33,083 nt of DNA from Gemmatimonadota bacterium (GCA_029863245.1 JAOTVV010000033.1:1-33083); one strand, 5' to 3'; positions 25,073 through 32,835 are shown, counted from the first letter of the stretch. A program made the numbers and translations. The notes: generated by a model not told the origin, from the letters alone.

Positions 25073-26017
25073 ATGAGCAGCGCACGCCGTGTTCTTTCAG
25101 CCTCGGCCATCGTCGCCGTCCCGGTCGTCGCCACCCTGCTGGCCCACGCGCCGGACCCAGCTCCCGCGCCGATCATCGGCCGCTGGGACCTGACCGTGAC
25201 CGGCCTCGATTTCCCTGCGTGCGCCTGGCTGGAGGTCAAGCAGTCCGGCGACCGGACGCTCGTGGGGCAGTTCGTCGGATGGTGGGGGAGCGCGCGGCCG
25301 GTCTCCAGGGTCGAGGTCGCGGACGGCGTGGTGCGCTTCGCGATCCCGCCGCAGTGGGAGCGCGGCGACGCGGACCTTCGCGTGGAAGGCACGCTGCGGA
25401 ACGATACGTTGAGCGGCACGATGCTCGATCCGGCGGGCAACCGGCTCACATGGACCGGCCGGCGGGCACCCGCCCTGCGGCGTCCCACGCCGCCGCCATG
25501 GGGCACCCCCATCACGCTGTTCGACGGGCGCGATCTCTCGCGCTGGCAAACCCCATCCGCCAACTGGCGCGTCGTCGACGGCATCCTGACCAACGTCGAG
25601 TCGGGCGGAAACCTCGTGACGCGCGACTCCTTTCGCGACTTCAAGCTGCACATCGAGTTCAAGTATCCTACGGACGGCAACAGCGGCGTGTACCTGCGGG
25701 GCCGCCACGAAGTGCAGATCGAGGATACGCCGCCCTCCCGGGTGCGCACCGAGGCGCTCGGCGCCATCTACGGCTTCCTCGCGCCGAGCGAGGACGCGGC
25801 CAAAGGGCCGGACCGGTGGCAGGCATACGACATCACCCTGATCGGGCGAATGGTGACCGTGGTGCTGAATGGCACCACCGTGATCGGCAATCGCGAAATC
25901 CCCGGTATCACCGGCGGGGCCCTGTCGTGCGATGAGGGCGCACCCGGACCGCTCATGCTGCAGGGCGACCACGGGCCGGTCGCGTTCCGGAACATTGTCC
26001 TGACCCCCGCGGAGTAG
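25073..26017 (+). CDS. Secreted DUF1080 (3-keto-disaccharide hydrolase-type) protein
   Basis: A 314-residue protein from ATG 25073, with ACGGAGC upstream. Residues 1 to about 25 are a signal peptide. Residues about 28-135 form a first beta-rich domain (GRWDLTVTGLDFPACAWLEV...) that reads like a lipocalin/immunoglobulin-type fold. Residues about 145-314 are a DUF1080 domain: ITLFDGRDLSRWQ, NWRVVDGILTNVESGGNLVT, FKLHIEFKYPTDGNSGVYLRG and the end GPVAFRNIVLTP are its usual landmarks. DUF1080 is a concanavalin-like fold, and some members hydrolyse 3-keto sugars. It is probably periplasmic and may act in carbohydrate breakdown, but no sugar operon surrounds it. A much longer frame upstream is antisense to the CLC gene and rejected. 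Confidence 0.9.
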   Translation: MSSARRVLSASAIVAVPVVATLLAHAPDPAPAPIIGRWDLTVTGLDFPACAWLEVKQSGDRTLVGQFVGWWGSARPVSRVEVADGVVRFAIPPQWERGDADLRVEGTLRNDTLSGTMLDPAGNRLTWTGRRAPALRRPTPPPWGTPITLFDGRDLSRWQTPSANWRVVDGILTNVESGGNLVTRDSFRDFKLHIEFKYPTDGNSGVYLRGRHEVQIEDTPPSRVRTEALGAIYGFLAPSEDAAKGPDRWQAYDITLIGRMVTVVLNGTTVIGNREIPGITGGALSCDEGAPGPLMLQGDHGPVAFRNIVLTPAE

Positions 26018-26252
<235 letters not shown>

Positions 26253-26293
26253 AGCGCGTACGTTTTCAAAGGAAGTCGTTGAGAAGTGCGCCT

Positions 26294-26367
26294 GGCACTG
26301 ATACGAGTTCGTTCACCGAGACGCGCGCCTAGCGAGTTAAGCCCTCGCAGGTCATGCGCTAACCGTT
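26294..26367 (+). repeat. 74-bp dispersed repeat, copy 1
   Basis: It aligns without gaps to 28382-28455 (offset 2088). Both outer blocks are nearly identical (GAGTTCGTTCACCGAGA and CAGGTCATGCGCT.ACC.TT) while the middle differs at about ten places. A small hairpin (GCGAG/CTCGC) lies in the middle of this copy. It sits between the aldo/keto fragment and the membrane-protein gene. Confidence 0.75.
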
Positions 26368-26472
26368 ATGCCGCATCCGTGGGTAGTAGGCTCGGGCGAG
26401 CGGTCAAATCTCGACATCGGTAGAACGGTATCATCCGAGACGCTTCCCAGCAGCGTCGTGCGCGACTGAGCA

Positions 26473-27237
26473 TCAACCCGCCATGTCCGGTGGCGCCCCG
26501 CCCTCCTCCGACTGTGGGCCCTCCCGAAGCAGCGCGATTCCAGAAGCAACCAGCGGCACGATGAGCAGCGTGGCGACGGCTAGTAGACTGGGCAACTTGA
26601 AGTCACGCGCCGCCCAGGCCGGAGCGAACATCAGGAGAAAGAGCGCGGCCACGGCGAGAAGCGCCACGCCCGTTCCGCGGGGCCGCCGGCCGGCCATCCG
26701 CGCGAGCACGAAGAACGGGACGACAACGATGGAGCCCATGAGCGATGCCAGCAGCATATTCACCACAGTCGCATCCTGTGACTCCGTGCCGATGATGGAT
26801 GCGAGGACGAACACAGCCCAGAATGCACCGAATACGCTCAGGATCACGGACGCCGTCTTTCGTGGTCCCCAGTAGGCTAGCAATGCGCTGAACAGCCAGG
26901 TCGTCCACAGGGCGACCAGGATGAGCATGACCCAATCGGACGAGTCCTCGAGGGTCGCCCCGCGTGACCGAAGCGCTGAGACAACGAAGGCCGTCGCGAG
27001 GCCTCCGATCAAGTAGGCATGGTATCCAGCCCGATGCGCCGCTTGCCGTTGGAACTCATCGTGATCCCTGAGCCAGCCCAACTCGCGGAGGATGCCTGGC
27101 CCGAACGCACCCAGGCCCGCCAGGGCCAGGAAGCCTTCGGCTACGAACATCCAGAGGAGCACCCCGAGGATCACAAGGCCGGCCGCGACCAGTCCGGGCA
27201 GCGGGGGAAGTGCTATTCTTCCAGCCTGTCTAGCCAT
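26473..27237 (-). CDS. Polytopic membrane protein of unknown function, paired with an HTH regulator
   Basis: A 254-residue protein from ATG 27237; the longer in-frame start at 27369 lies inside the regulator gene. Six or seven hydrophobic helices are visible (for example LVAAGLVILGVLLWMFVAEG, WVMLILVALWTTWLFSALLAYWG, VVVPFFVLA), with an acidic tail. No family is recognised. Its start overlaps the 3' end of the HTH gene by 8 bp, so it is translationally coupled to it and shares its promoter. Pairs of a short Cro-like HTH protein and a multi-helix membrane protein are common in bacteria; the membrane partner's job is usually unknown. Confidence 0.8.
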   Translation of the reverse strand: MARQAGRIALPPLPGLVAAGLVILGVLLWMFVAEGFLALAGLGAFGPGILRELGWLRDHDEFQRQAAHRAGYHAYLIGGLATAFVVSALRSRGATLEDSSDWVMLILVALWTTWLFSALLAYWGPRKTASVILSVFGAFWAVFVLASIIGTESQDATVVNMLLASLMGSIVVVPFFVLARMAGRRPRGTGVALLAVAALFLLMFAPAWAARDFKLPSLLAVATLLIVPLVASGIALLREGPQSEEGGAPPDMAG

Positions 27238-27460
27238 GGTCTTCCTCCCGGTCAATCTCGAACAACGCCTCCACAGGGACGCCGAACGTCTGCGCGATCC
27301 GTATTGCCAGACCAACGGAGGGATTGTACCGGCCCTTCTCGATGGAGAGGATCGTTTGGCGTGTGACACCGACCCGATCAGCCAACTCCTGCTGGGTCAT
27401 GTCGTGGAGTTGGCGTCGGTGGCGCCGCACATGATTCCGGACATCGTGAGGTGGCTTCAC
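27230..27460 (-). CDS. Small Cro/XRE-type HTH transcriptional regulator
   Basis: A 76-residue protein. The HTH core is MTQQELADRVGVTRQTILSI followed by EKGRYNPSVGLAIRIAQTFG, with VPVEALFEID at the end: the YozG/Cro-like small regulator layout. The start chosen is GTG 27460; the predicted transcription start for the promoter at 27467-27495 falls at about the same base, so the mRNA may be leaderless. An in-frame GTG at 27430 is an alternative. It overlaps the membrane-protein gene by 8 bp. Likely an autoregulator of this two-gene operon. Confidence 0.9.
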   Translation of the reverse strand: MKPPHDVRNHVRRHRRQLHDMTQQELADRVGVTRQTILSIEKGRYNPSVGLAIRIAQTFGVPVEALFEIDREEDHG

Positions 27461-27466
27461 TCAACA

Positions 27467-27495
27467 TGTATACAGGTAGCTGTACATAATGTCAA
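27467..27495 (-). promoter_or_regulatory. Sigma70-type promoter with dyad operator for the HTH operon
   Basis: On the minus strand TTGACA (27495-27490) and TATACA (27472-27467) are separated by exactly 17 bases. Between and over the -10 lies TGTACAGCTACCTGTATACA, an imperfect dyad with TGTA.CAG / CTG.TACA halves (27486-27467), suited to binding by the encoded HTH protein and blocking RNA polymerase. The expected start site is at about 27460, coinciding with the GTG codon. Confidence 0.75.
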
Positions 27496-27658
27496 GTCAC
27501 CTATACACAGCGATCCACGCTGACCTCGGGTTTGCTTGGCGGAAGAGTGAGGATGATTGAGATACCGTGAGTCTTGCGAGGAACGTGACTCGCAGGCCTT
27601 CAGATCCACGGCCCCGCCGCGTTGGAAAGCGGCATAACATGGTCTTGAAGCTGACGCC

Positions 27659-27825
27659 GGAACCTCCCTCACTTTGGTAGACACTTTCACCTAACCAGGG
27701 GAGGTGTCGAGATGGTACGCGCCGGGCCACGGAAGATCCGCGAGTACAGTCTCGAGTTCAAATTGACGGCGGTGCGGCTGAGCCAGCAGCCGGGGATTCA
27801 GGTGCAGGCGGTCGCCGCGGCGTTA
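27659..27825 (+). mobile_element. Left end of an IS3-type insertion sequence (remnant)
   Basis: Bases 27659-27711 match 32836-32886 almost perfectly (one substitution near CTTT[GC]GTAG, one near GGGG[AT]GG and a 2-bp indel), and both lead into an ATG with the same first codons. From 27712 the protein reads MVRAGPRKIREYSLEFKLTA and VRLSQQPGIQVQAVAAAL, the N-terminus of IS3-family OrfA (HTH region). After about codon 38 the transposase homology stops. No OrfB or right end follows. Confidence 0.8.
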
Positions 27826-28320
27826 GCCTTCGCCATCATGGGGTGCGTGCGTTCCGTCCCGTACCCGGACCATGAGGGCGTCGCCGGCCTCAGCGGCGAC
27901 CAGGCCGCCGCGCAGGTCGCCGGGTGCTACACGCTCCGCATCGGTCCATGGCGCGAATCCGACGGCACGGTGCTTCACCAGCCTCGCGTGGACGCACCAG
28001 CCTTTCAGCCTCCTCCGCTCGTGCGGCTCGACGCCGAAGACAGCCCCGTGCCGGTGTTCGGGCATTTCCGCCTCACGCCCCAGCCGAGCGCCGATACCGG
28101 ATTCATCTACGGATCGTGGCGCGGCGGGCCAGACTCGTTGATGCTGGAATGGTCGCGGAAAGGCGCCATGGAGCCGATGTATGTCCTCGCCTTGGGACGC
28201 CACGATAGCCGGTGGGTGGGGCAAGCTGTCGTGAGTAGCGATGTCGTGTACGCCCACCCATTCCGCGAGGCCGAGGCACACGCCGTGGCGTGTCCACCAC
28301 TGGGGCAACCTCCTCCGTGA
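27712..28320 (+). CDS. Chimeric gene: IS3 OrfA start fused in frame to a lipoprotein of unknown function
   Basis: A 202-codon frame from ATG 27712. Codons 1 to about 38 are transposase OrfA N-terminus. Codons about 39-45 (AFAIMGC) look like the end of a lipoprotein leader with Cys45, and the rest (VAGCYTLRIGPW..., HFRLTPQPSADTGFIYGSW) is a beta-rich secreted domain of a kind frequent in Gemmatimonadota (recollection). The IS end has evidently replaced the native start and most of the leader while keeping the frame. The joined segment AVAAALAFAIMGC is still hydrophobic, so export could work from the internal GTG at 27802, or the gene may be dead. No catalytic motif is seen. Confidence 0.7.
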   Translation: MVRAGPRKIREYSLEFKLTAVRLSQQPGIQVQAVAAALAFAIMGCVRSVPYPDHEGVAGLSGDQAAAQVAGCYTLRIGPWRESDGTVLHQPRVDAPAFQPPPLVRLDAEDSPVPVFGHFRLTPQPSADTGFIYGSWRGGPDSLMLEWSRKGAMEPMYVLALGRHDSRWVGQAVVSSDVVYAHPFREAEAHAVACPPLGQPPP

Positions 28321-28381
28321 CAGGCAGGTGGACTTTGTCGAGCACGCTTCTAGCCTGAGGAATCCGTTGATTCAACCACAA

Positions 28382-28455
28382 GGCGTGGATATGAGTTCGT
28401 TCACCGAGAGGCGCACCCCGCGGGCCGAGCGCTCACAGGTCATGCGCTGACCATT
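28382..28455 (+). repeat. 74-bp dispersed repeat, copy 2
   Basis: Partner of 26294-26367; outer blocks are nearly identical, and the middle here contains the palindrome GAGCGCTC. It ends 24 bp before the SnoaL-like gene start and directly precedes its ribosome-binding site. Confidence 0.75.
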
Positions 28456-28479
28456 GGACCGACAAGGAGGCGCGGTTAC

Positions 28480-28881
28480 ATGACCCCCCTGGCAGTGGCT
28501 GACGCCTTTGTGGCCGCCATCAACGCGGGCGAAGCCGACGGCCTGGCCAGTCTGATGACCCCGGGCCACATGTTCGTGGACGCCGACGGTTCGGAGCATG
28601 TCGGCCGGGACAAGATGAAGGCCGGGTGGCGAGAATACTTCGAGTCGGTGCCGGACTTTCAGATTGAGATTTCCGACCGGCTCGAGACGAAGAACACGGT
28701 GGTTCTCTTGGGCCGGGCCAGCGGGACGTTTGTGCAGGACGGAGAGCTGAAGCCAGACAATCACTGGAGCGTTCCGGCGGCCTGGAGAGTCGTGGTCGAC
28801 AGGGACTTGGTGGCTGTGTGGCAGTTGTACGCGAACCAGCACCTGATGCACCAGATCATGGACCGCATCAGGGTGGCCTAA
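28480..28881 (+). CDS. SnoaL-like (NTF2 fold) protein
   Basis: A 133-residue cytoplasmic protein from ATG 28480 with a strong ribosome-binding site AAGGAGG (28464-28470). The N-terminal AVADAFVAAINAGEADGLAS plus MTPGHMFVDADG and GRDKMKAGWREYF are typical of the SnoaL-like/NTF2 family. These small cone-shaped proteins bind hydrophobic ligands or catalyse isomerisation/aldol steps; the activity here cannot be assigned. A His in the first motif (GHMFVD) corresponds to the usual polar pocket position. It stands alone after the 74-bp repeat. Confidence 0.88.
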   Translation: MTPLAVADAFVAAINAGEADGLASLMTPGHMFVDADGSEHVGRDKMKAGWREYFESVPDFQIEISDRLETKNTVVLLGRASGTFVQDGELKPDNHWSVPAAWRVVVDRDLVAVWQLYANQHLMHQIMDRIRVA

Positions 28882-28922
28882 CTAGGCGCCCTGCGACTGG
28901 CGGTCTGATGATGCTAGCTTTC

Positions 28923-29045
28923 ATGCGTGGCGGTGATATTCGAAAGGGAAACCCGCCAAGGCACCACAGAACCTCGCCAAGCACGGATCGACCTTTTCCG
29001 AGGCGGGTGACGCGGTTCGGCGGTCCGCTGTCGCTCGGCACGGCG
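28923..29045 (+). pseudogene. BrnT-like toxin remnant with two frameshifts
   Basis: Read across three frames the segment gives VIFE, then (after one extra base near 28945-28951) PAKAPQNLAKHGSTFSEAGD, then (after another shift near 29015) FGGPLSLG. BrnT toxins have the order 'FEWDP.KA..NL.KHGVSF.EA..VFGDPL'. The Trp of WDP is also lost. The remainder of the RNase-fold toxin is missing. An antitoxin-like tail follows at 29046-29147, which fits the toxin-first order of brnTA loci. Confidence 0.7.
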
Positions 29046-29147
29046 ATGGGAGTAGATGTCGTCGTGCTCGACCCAGACGTTGCTGCGCTATTTCCCACGG
29101 CGAGGGCGGTTAACGACGCCCTCCGGAAAGTTACCGGTCTCAAGTAG
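29046..29147 (+). pseudogene. Antitoxin-like C-terminal fragment
   Basis: From ATG 29046, 33 codons read MGVDVVVLDPDVAALFPTAR then AVNDALRKVTGLK and stop. The pattern 'V.LDPDVA..F....VN.ALR' resembles the ends of small RHH-type antitoxins found downstream of BrnT-like toxins. The N-terminal half expected for such a protein is absent or merged into the damaged toxin region. It ends 8 bp before the next gene. Confidence 0.5.
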
Positions 29148-29155
29148 GACCAAGC

Positions 29156-29971
29156 ATGCGAGCCCGCCGGCACCCCGATACTCGCCTGTGCATCCCGCTG
29201 GTCGCGGCGGTTGTCCTGAGCTGTCAATCTACCAGCGCCCCGCGTAGGTTCGACGTCGTACGGCGGCTCCCCCACGACACCGCCGCTTACACCCAGGGTC
29301 TCGTGTACGCTGGCGGCCAGCTATACGAGAGCACGGGGCGGCTTGGACGGTCGGAGGTCCGCAAAGTGGACCTGCTCACCGGCGGCGTCACCGCGGCTGC
29401 CTCGCTCGCTCCAGATCGTTTTGGTGAGGGGCTCGCCCTACTGGACGGGAGGCTGTTTCAGCTCACCTGGAAGAGTGGGGTTGGGTATGTCTACGACGCG
29501 GCGACGCTGGCGCGCACTGACTCATTCTCGTACGCCGGCGAGGGATGGGGCCTGACGACCGACGGCATATCGCTCATCATGAGCGACGGAACCGCCACGC
29601 TCCGGTTCCTGGATCCGAGCAGCTTCGAGATCCTTGCGGCGCTGACCGTACGGGACGGAGGCTCGCCTCTCACCCAACTCAACGAATTGGAGTACGTGAA
29701 GGGTCAGATCTACGCGAACGTGTACCAGAGCGATTGGATCGTGCGGATTGATGCGCGCACGGGCGAGGTGCGCGAGTGGATCGATCTCGCCGGCCTGCTG
29801 CCGAGGAAGGACAGGACGCGCGCTACTGACGTCTTGAACGGCATCGCCCATGACGCGGCCAGTGGTCACTTCCTTGTGACGGGCAAGCTCTGGCCGACGA
29901 TGTTCGAACTCCGCTTGCATCAGGCACCCGGTGACTCCGGTTCACGTCATGCCGGTGACCGTGATCCGTAG
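29156..29971 (+). CDS. Glutaminyl-peptide cyclotransferase (beta-propeller type), lipoprotein
   Basis: A 271-residue protein from ATG 29156. The leader ends VVLSC, a lipobox, so it is probably anchored in the periplasm. It belongs to the plant/bacterial beta-propeller glutaminyl cyclase family (Glu_cyclase_2): LPHDTAAYTQGLVYAGGQLY, ESTGRLGRSEVRKVDL, GEGLALLDGRLFQLTWKSG, LNELEYVKGQIYANVYQSDW and LNGIAHDAASGHFLVTGKLW follow in the usual order through five blades. These enzymes convert N-terminal Gln of proteins or peptides to pyroglutamate, with release of ammonia. The length is normal. It appears to be a monocistronic unit. Confidence 0.93.
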   Translation: MRARRHPDTRLCIPLVAAVVLSCQSTSAPRRFDVVRRLPHDTAAYTQGLVYAGGQLYESTGRLGRSEVRKVDLLTGGVTAAASLAPDRFGEGLALLDGRLFQLTWKSGVGYVYDAATLARTDSFSYAGEGWGLTTDGISLIMSDGTATLRFLDPSSFEILAALTVRDGGSPLTQLNELEYVKGQIYANVYQSDWIVRIDARTGEVREWIDLAGLLPRKDRTRATDVLNGIAHDAASGHFLVTGKLWPTMFELRLHQAPGDSGSRHAGDRDP

Positions 29972-30031
29972 GAAGTACGCTATCTAACCCCGCCTTACGC
30001 TACTACTCTCGATCCTTTGGGGGGTCCGACC

Positions 30032-31042
30032 ATGCGCCGTTCGATAATCTCCGCCGCACTTCTCCTTCTCACCGCATCTGCAGGTCTGGACAGTCAGGAG
30101 CTCCAGTTCGCCGAAATGGGTGACTGCCAGCTCGAGAACGGGGGAATCATCCGAGACTGTCGCATCGGCTACCGCACGGTAGGCAGTCTCGGCGCCGACC
30201 GCTCGAACGCCGTGCTGTTCCCGACCTGGTTTGGGGGGACCAGCGAGCAAATCCTTCCGCTCCTGGGGCCGGACGGCATGGTTGACCCATCGGAGCTCTT
30301 CGTGATCGTGGTCGACGCCTTCGGCAATGGCGTCTCCTCGTCGCCATCAAACAGCACTGTTCAAAGCGGACCTGCATTCCCCAGGATCACGATCCGTGAT
30401 ATGGTCCGTCACCAACATCGGCTTCTCGCCGAGCGGCTCGGGGTCTCCCAACTGAAGGCCGTCGTCGGGATATCGATGGGCGGCATGCAAGCATTTGAAT
30501 GGGCCGTGAGCTATCCGGAGTTCGCGGACAAGATCGTCCCCGTTGTCGGCTCGCCTCGACTCGCGGTCTACGACGTCGTCCTCTGGGAAACGGACCTCAG
30601 GATTCTGGAGTGGTTTCTCGATTGCAGATGTCAGCCAGCAGCCGCCCTTGAGCAGGGACTGTTCTTCTTGATGGGAGGCCCGGACTACCAGTCGCGTGTC
30701 TTCCCCCGGGATAGCCTCCCAAAAGCGCAAGCTGAGCTGGAGGCGGCGTCTCTGACAGAGGAGAGGGCACGCGATCTGAGCAGTCAGCTCCACGCAATGA
30801 TAGACCACAACGTCGCTGCGCCGTTCAGCGGCTCGCTGGAGCGGGCTGCGTCTCAGGTTCAGGCGGAGGTCTTCGTCGTCGTAGGCCTCACCGATCACGT
30901 TGTGACGCCGGGCCCGGCCTTGGAGTTCGCCCGCCTCTTGCAAGCACACACGCTCCAGTTGACCAGCGACTGCGGGCACCAAGCTCCATGGTGCGAAGAG
31001 GAGGAATTCAACGCTGCCGTCCGAGAGTTCCTCCGCAAGTGA
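30032..31042 (+). CDS. Secreted MetX-like alpha/beta hydrolase
   Basis: A 336-residue protein from ATG 30032 with a G-rich ribosome-binding region (GGGGGG) upstream; the in-frame start at 30017 is less likely. Residues 1 to about 24 are a signal peptide. The fold and order of motifs match the homoserine O-acetyltransferase-like group: the oxyanion strand region VLFPTWFGGTSEQI, the nucleophile elbow GISMGGMQAFEWA with S148, the acid D288 (GLTDHVVTP) and the His H316 (DCGHQAP). Classical MetX is cytoplasmic, so a secreted version is more likely a hydrolase or acyltransferase with another substrate. No methionine genes are nearby. An IS-end motif lies 20 bp downstream. Confidence 0.88.
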   Translation: MRRSIISAALLLLTASAGLDSQELQFAEMGDCQLENGGIIRDCRIGYRTVGSLGADRSNAVLFPTWFGGTSEQILPLLGPDGMVDPSELFVIVVDAFGNGVSSSPSNSTVQSGPAFPRITIRDMVRHQHRLLAERLGVSQLKAVVGISMGGMQAFEWAVSYPEFADKIVPVVGSPRLAVYDVVLWETDLRILEWFLDCRCQPAAALEQGLFFLMGGPDYQSRVFPRDSLPKAQAELEAASLTEERARDLSSQLHAMIDHNVAAPFSGSLERAASQVQAEVFVVVGLTDHVVTPGPALEFARLLQAHTLQLTSDCGHQAPWCEEEEFNAAVREFLRK

Positions 31043-31062
31043 GAGCGCACCCGCCCCGAAAA

Positions 31063-31086
31063 GCCGGGCAGATAGGTAACAGATAG
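31063..31086 (+). mobile_element. Isolated IS481-like end motif
   Basis: A 24-bp block including GATAGGTAACAGATAG matches 32963-32986 at 23 of 24 positions in the same orientation. At 32963 it is part of an insertion-sequence end. Here nothing else of the element is visible, so this is a scar of an excised or decayed copy. Confidence 0.6.
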
Positions 31087-31150
31087 GAAGCGCTGATTTG
31101 TGCGCGTGGCAGATTCCAGATACGTTCACCAACCTGGGAGATCCGGCGGC

Positions 31151-31309
31151 GTGAAACTGCTTGCGTTGGTCGGCGCCACCATCGGTGGGGCGGTTGGGTG
31201 GTGGCTCGGCAGTCTCCTTGGTCTCATGGCCGCGTTCTTCTTCAGTGTCATTGGCACCGCCCTTGGCGTCTACGGTGGCGCGCGTGTGGCGCGACGATAC
31301 TTGGGATAG
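31151..31309 (+). CDS. Small glycine-rich membrane protein
   Basis: A 52-residue protein from GTG 31151, with GGGAGAT at 31137-31143 upstream; the in-frame start at 31100 adds a polar stretch without a better ribosome-binding site. Two hydrophobic segments rich in small residues (LVGATIGGAVGWWLGSLLG and AFFFSVIGTALGVYGGARVA) form glycine-zipper-like helices, then RRYLG. Such proteins are common and uncharacterised; a role in membrane association is all that can be said. Confidence 0.7.
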   Translation: MKLLALVGATIGGAVGWWLGSLLGLMAAFFFSVIGTALGVYGGARVARRYLG

Positions 31310-31373
31310 ACGGTGCCACATACGAGCGCCTCAAGCTGCCGCGCGCATATCCTCTCACTGCCCGGAGGCATCC

Positions 31374-31892
31374 ATGCCCTCCGACCCCGCCGCTATCGCT
31401 CACGCCGTACTCGATGCGTGGAACACCCATGACTTACCCCGGTTTCTCGACATGCTGACCGAGGATGTCGAGTGGTACGATCCGGCCATGCCCCACCCAC
31501 CCGCTGTGGGTCGACCTGCCGTCCGCGCCTTTGCCGAGTCCGTGCTCCGGGCCTTTCCGGACTTCCGTTATGACATTCGCGAGCCCCTCTGCGTGTCCAC
31601 TGATGGTACGCGGTGTGTGGTTCCGTGGCGTATTACCGCGACGCACGTCCAGCCACTGACCCCACCGGGGTATGCGCCCACGGGGCGACAGCTCACGATC
31701 GATGGCCTCGACCAGCTCGACTTGCGCGACGGGCAGGTGGCGCGAATCCTCACGTGCTTCGATGTCATCGTCGCGGCGGAGCAACTGCTCAGCATTACGC
31801 TCCGTCCCAAGGCGCGCAGCTGGCGTCAGCGGTTCCTCGTGGGGCTGCAACGGGCCGCAGCTCTTCGTGCGCGCCGGCTCACACGCGCCTGA
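31374..31892 (+). CDS. SnoaL-like polyketide cyclase/ester cyclase-type protein
   Basis: A 172-residue protein from ATG 31374 with CGGAGG upstream. Landmarks: VLDAWNTHDLPRFLDMLTED, then VEWYDP, GRPAVRAFAESVLRAFPDFR, and DGLDQLDLRDGQVARILTCFD: the NTF2-fold ester cyclase pattern with the dimer-forming late strand. It has no signal peptide. The last 25 residues are Arg-rich and not part of the fold. The window holds two other NTF2-fold proteins (17596, 28480), but sequence similarity among them is low. Confidence 0.88.
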   Translation: MPSDPAAIAHAVLDAWNTHDLPRFLDMLTEDVEWYDPAMPHPPAVGRPAVRAFAESVLRAFPDFRYDIREPLCVSTDGTRCVVPWRITATHVQPLTPPGYAPTGRQLTIDGLDQLDLRDGQVARILTCFDVIVAAEQLLSITLRPKARSWRQRFLVGLQRAAALRARRLTRA

Positions 31893-32128
31893 AGCTGCGG
31901 CGCGCTCGGGTCTCGTCGGCGGCGGGCGTCGTGCTGCAGCGTCTACGGCGGCGGCGGCGGGCGGGAGGGCCACCGACGGGAAGATCCTTCTCGCCAAGGC
32001 TGACGGCTGATGGCCCGCTACCGCAGAAAAACGTGCCGCGTCGCATCGATGTGGTTAGCTCGACCGGCGCTCTCATGACGACGTTCCCGTGTGCCCACTT
32101 GCATTTCCCCCAGCGCCGAGCCGAGCTT

Positions 32129-32677
32129 ATGGGTATGGCAGCCTCTTCGTTCTACACGGCCGAGATGGTCCGCGCCCTCCCGGAGGACGGCAACCGCTAC
32201 GAGACGGTGTACGGGGAGCTGCTGGTGACGCCCGCACCGCGGGCGTTCCATCAGCTGGTTGCACAGCGACTCACCACTGCTCTGTCGCAGTACCTGGATC
32301 ACCAGCGTGTTGGCCAGGTATTCGCGTCACCCGCAGACATCTCGTGGACACCGGACACGCTAGTGCAGCCGGACGTGTTCGTGGTGGATCTCGCCGAGGC
32401 CCGGACCCTCGACTGGAGCCAAATGCAGCATCTCCTGCTCGCACTCGAAGTGTTGAGCCCGTCATCCGTCCGCGCCGATCGGTTCACCAAGCGCACGCTG
32501 TATCAGGACGTCGGTGTGCCGACGTACTGGATCATCGATGCCGACGCACACGAAGTGGAAGTGTGGACGCCCGAAGACACCTTCCCCACCGTCGAGCGTG
32601 AGCGCGTTAGGTGGCAGCCCACGGGAACTGCTGAGGAGTTCGTTCTCGAGTTGAGAGAGTTGTTCCGGCCAATTTGA
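32129..32677 (+). CDS. Uma2 family (DUF820) PD-(D/E)xK-type nuclease
   Basis: A 182-residue protein from ATG 32129 (ATG 32135 is an equally possible start). The family pattern is complete: PEDGNRYETVYGELLVTPAP, QPDVFVVD (Asp of the active site), LLALEVLSPSS (Glu), the Lys-containing RFTKRTLYQDVGVPTYWIID, and the C-terminal ELRELF. Uma2 proteins share the restriction-endonuclease fold; many are thought to be of mobile-element origin and their cellular role is unsettled. It lies between an IS-end scar (31063) and a double IS insertion (32836 onward), so it may have been carried in. A strong hairpin follows at 32724-32755. Confidence 0.92.
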   Translation: MGMAASSFYTAEMVRALPEDGNRYETVYGELLVTPAPRAFHQLVAQRLTTALSQYLDHQRVGQVFASPADISWTPDTLVQPDVFVVDLAEARTLDWSQMQHLLLALEVLSPSSVRADRFTKRTLYQDVGVPTYWIIDADAHEVEVWTPEDTFPTVERERVRWQPTGTAEEFVLELRELFRPI

Positions 32678-32723
32678 CGGACGGTATTGTGTGAGGTCTC
32701 AGTAGCGTTTTCGCCACGCCAAG

Positions 32724-32755
32724 AAGAGCCGAGGAGTATCATCCCCTCGGCTCTT
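32724..32755 (+). terminator. Intrinsic terminator-like hairpin
   Basis: AAGAGCCGAGG (32724-32734), a 10-base loop, then CCTCGGCTCTT (32745-32755): a perfect 11-bp stem followed by CATTTG. It is placed 46 bp after the Uma2-type gene stop and is the strongest hairpin in the window. Confidence 0.75.
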
Positions 32756-32806
32756 CATTTGAGCTTCACATGTTTCGAAAATGCAGCCATATGGATCTCA
32801 GCTGTT

Positions 32807-32834
32807 AGCTGAAGGCTGACAGCTGAAGGCTGAG
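32807..32834. repeat. Short tandem repeat, 14 bp x 2
   Basis: AGCTGAAGGCTGAC is followed immediately by AGCTGAAGGCTGAG. A shorter related piece (CAGCTGTT) precedes them. It is directly adjacent to the left end of the IS3-type remnant at 32836. Confidence 0.8.
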
Positions 32835-32835
32835 G

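Noticed and set aside
26294..26367. Possible integron attC site (TTCGTTCA and GCTAACCGTTATGCC motifs)
   Set aside because: The expected paired, self-complementary R/L boxes at both ends are missing, and the conserved ends are not complementary to each other. No integrase gene is seen.
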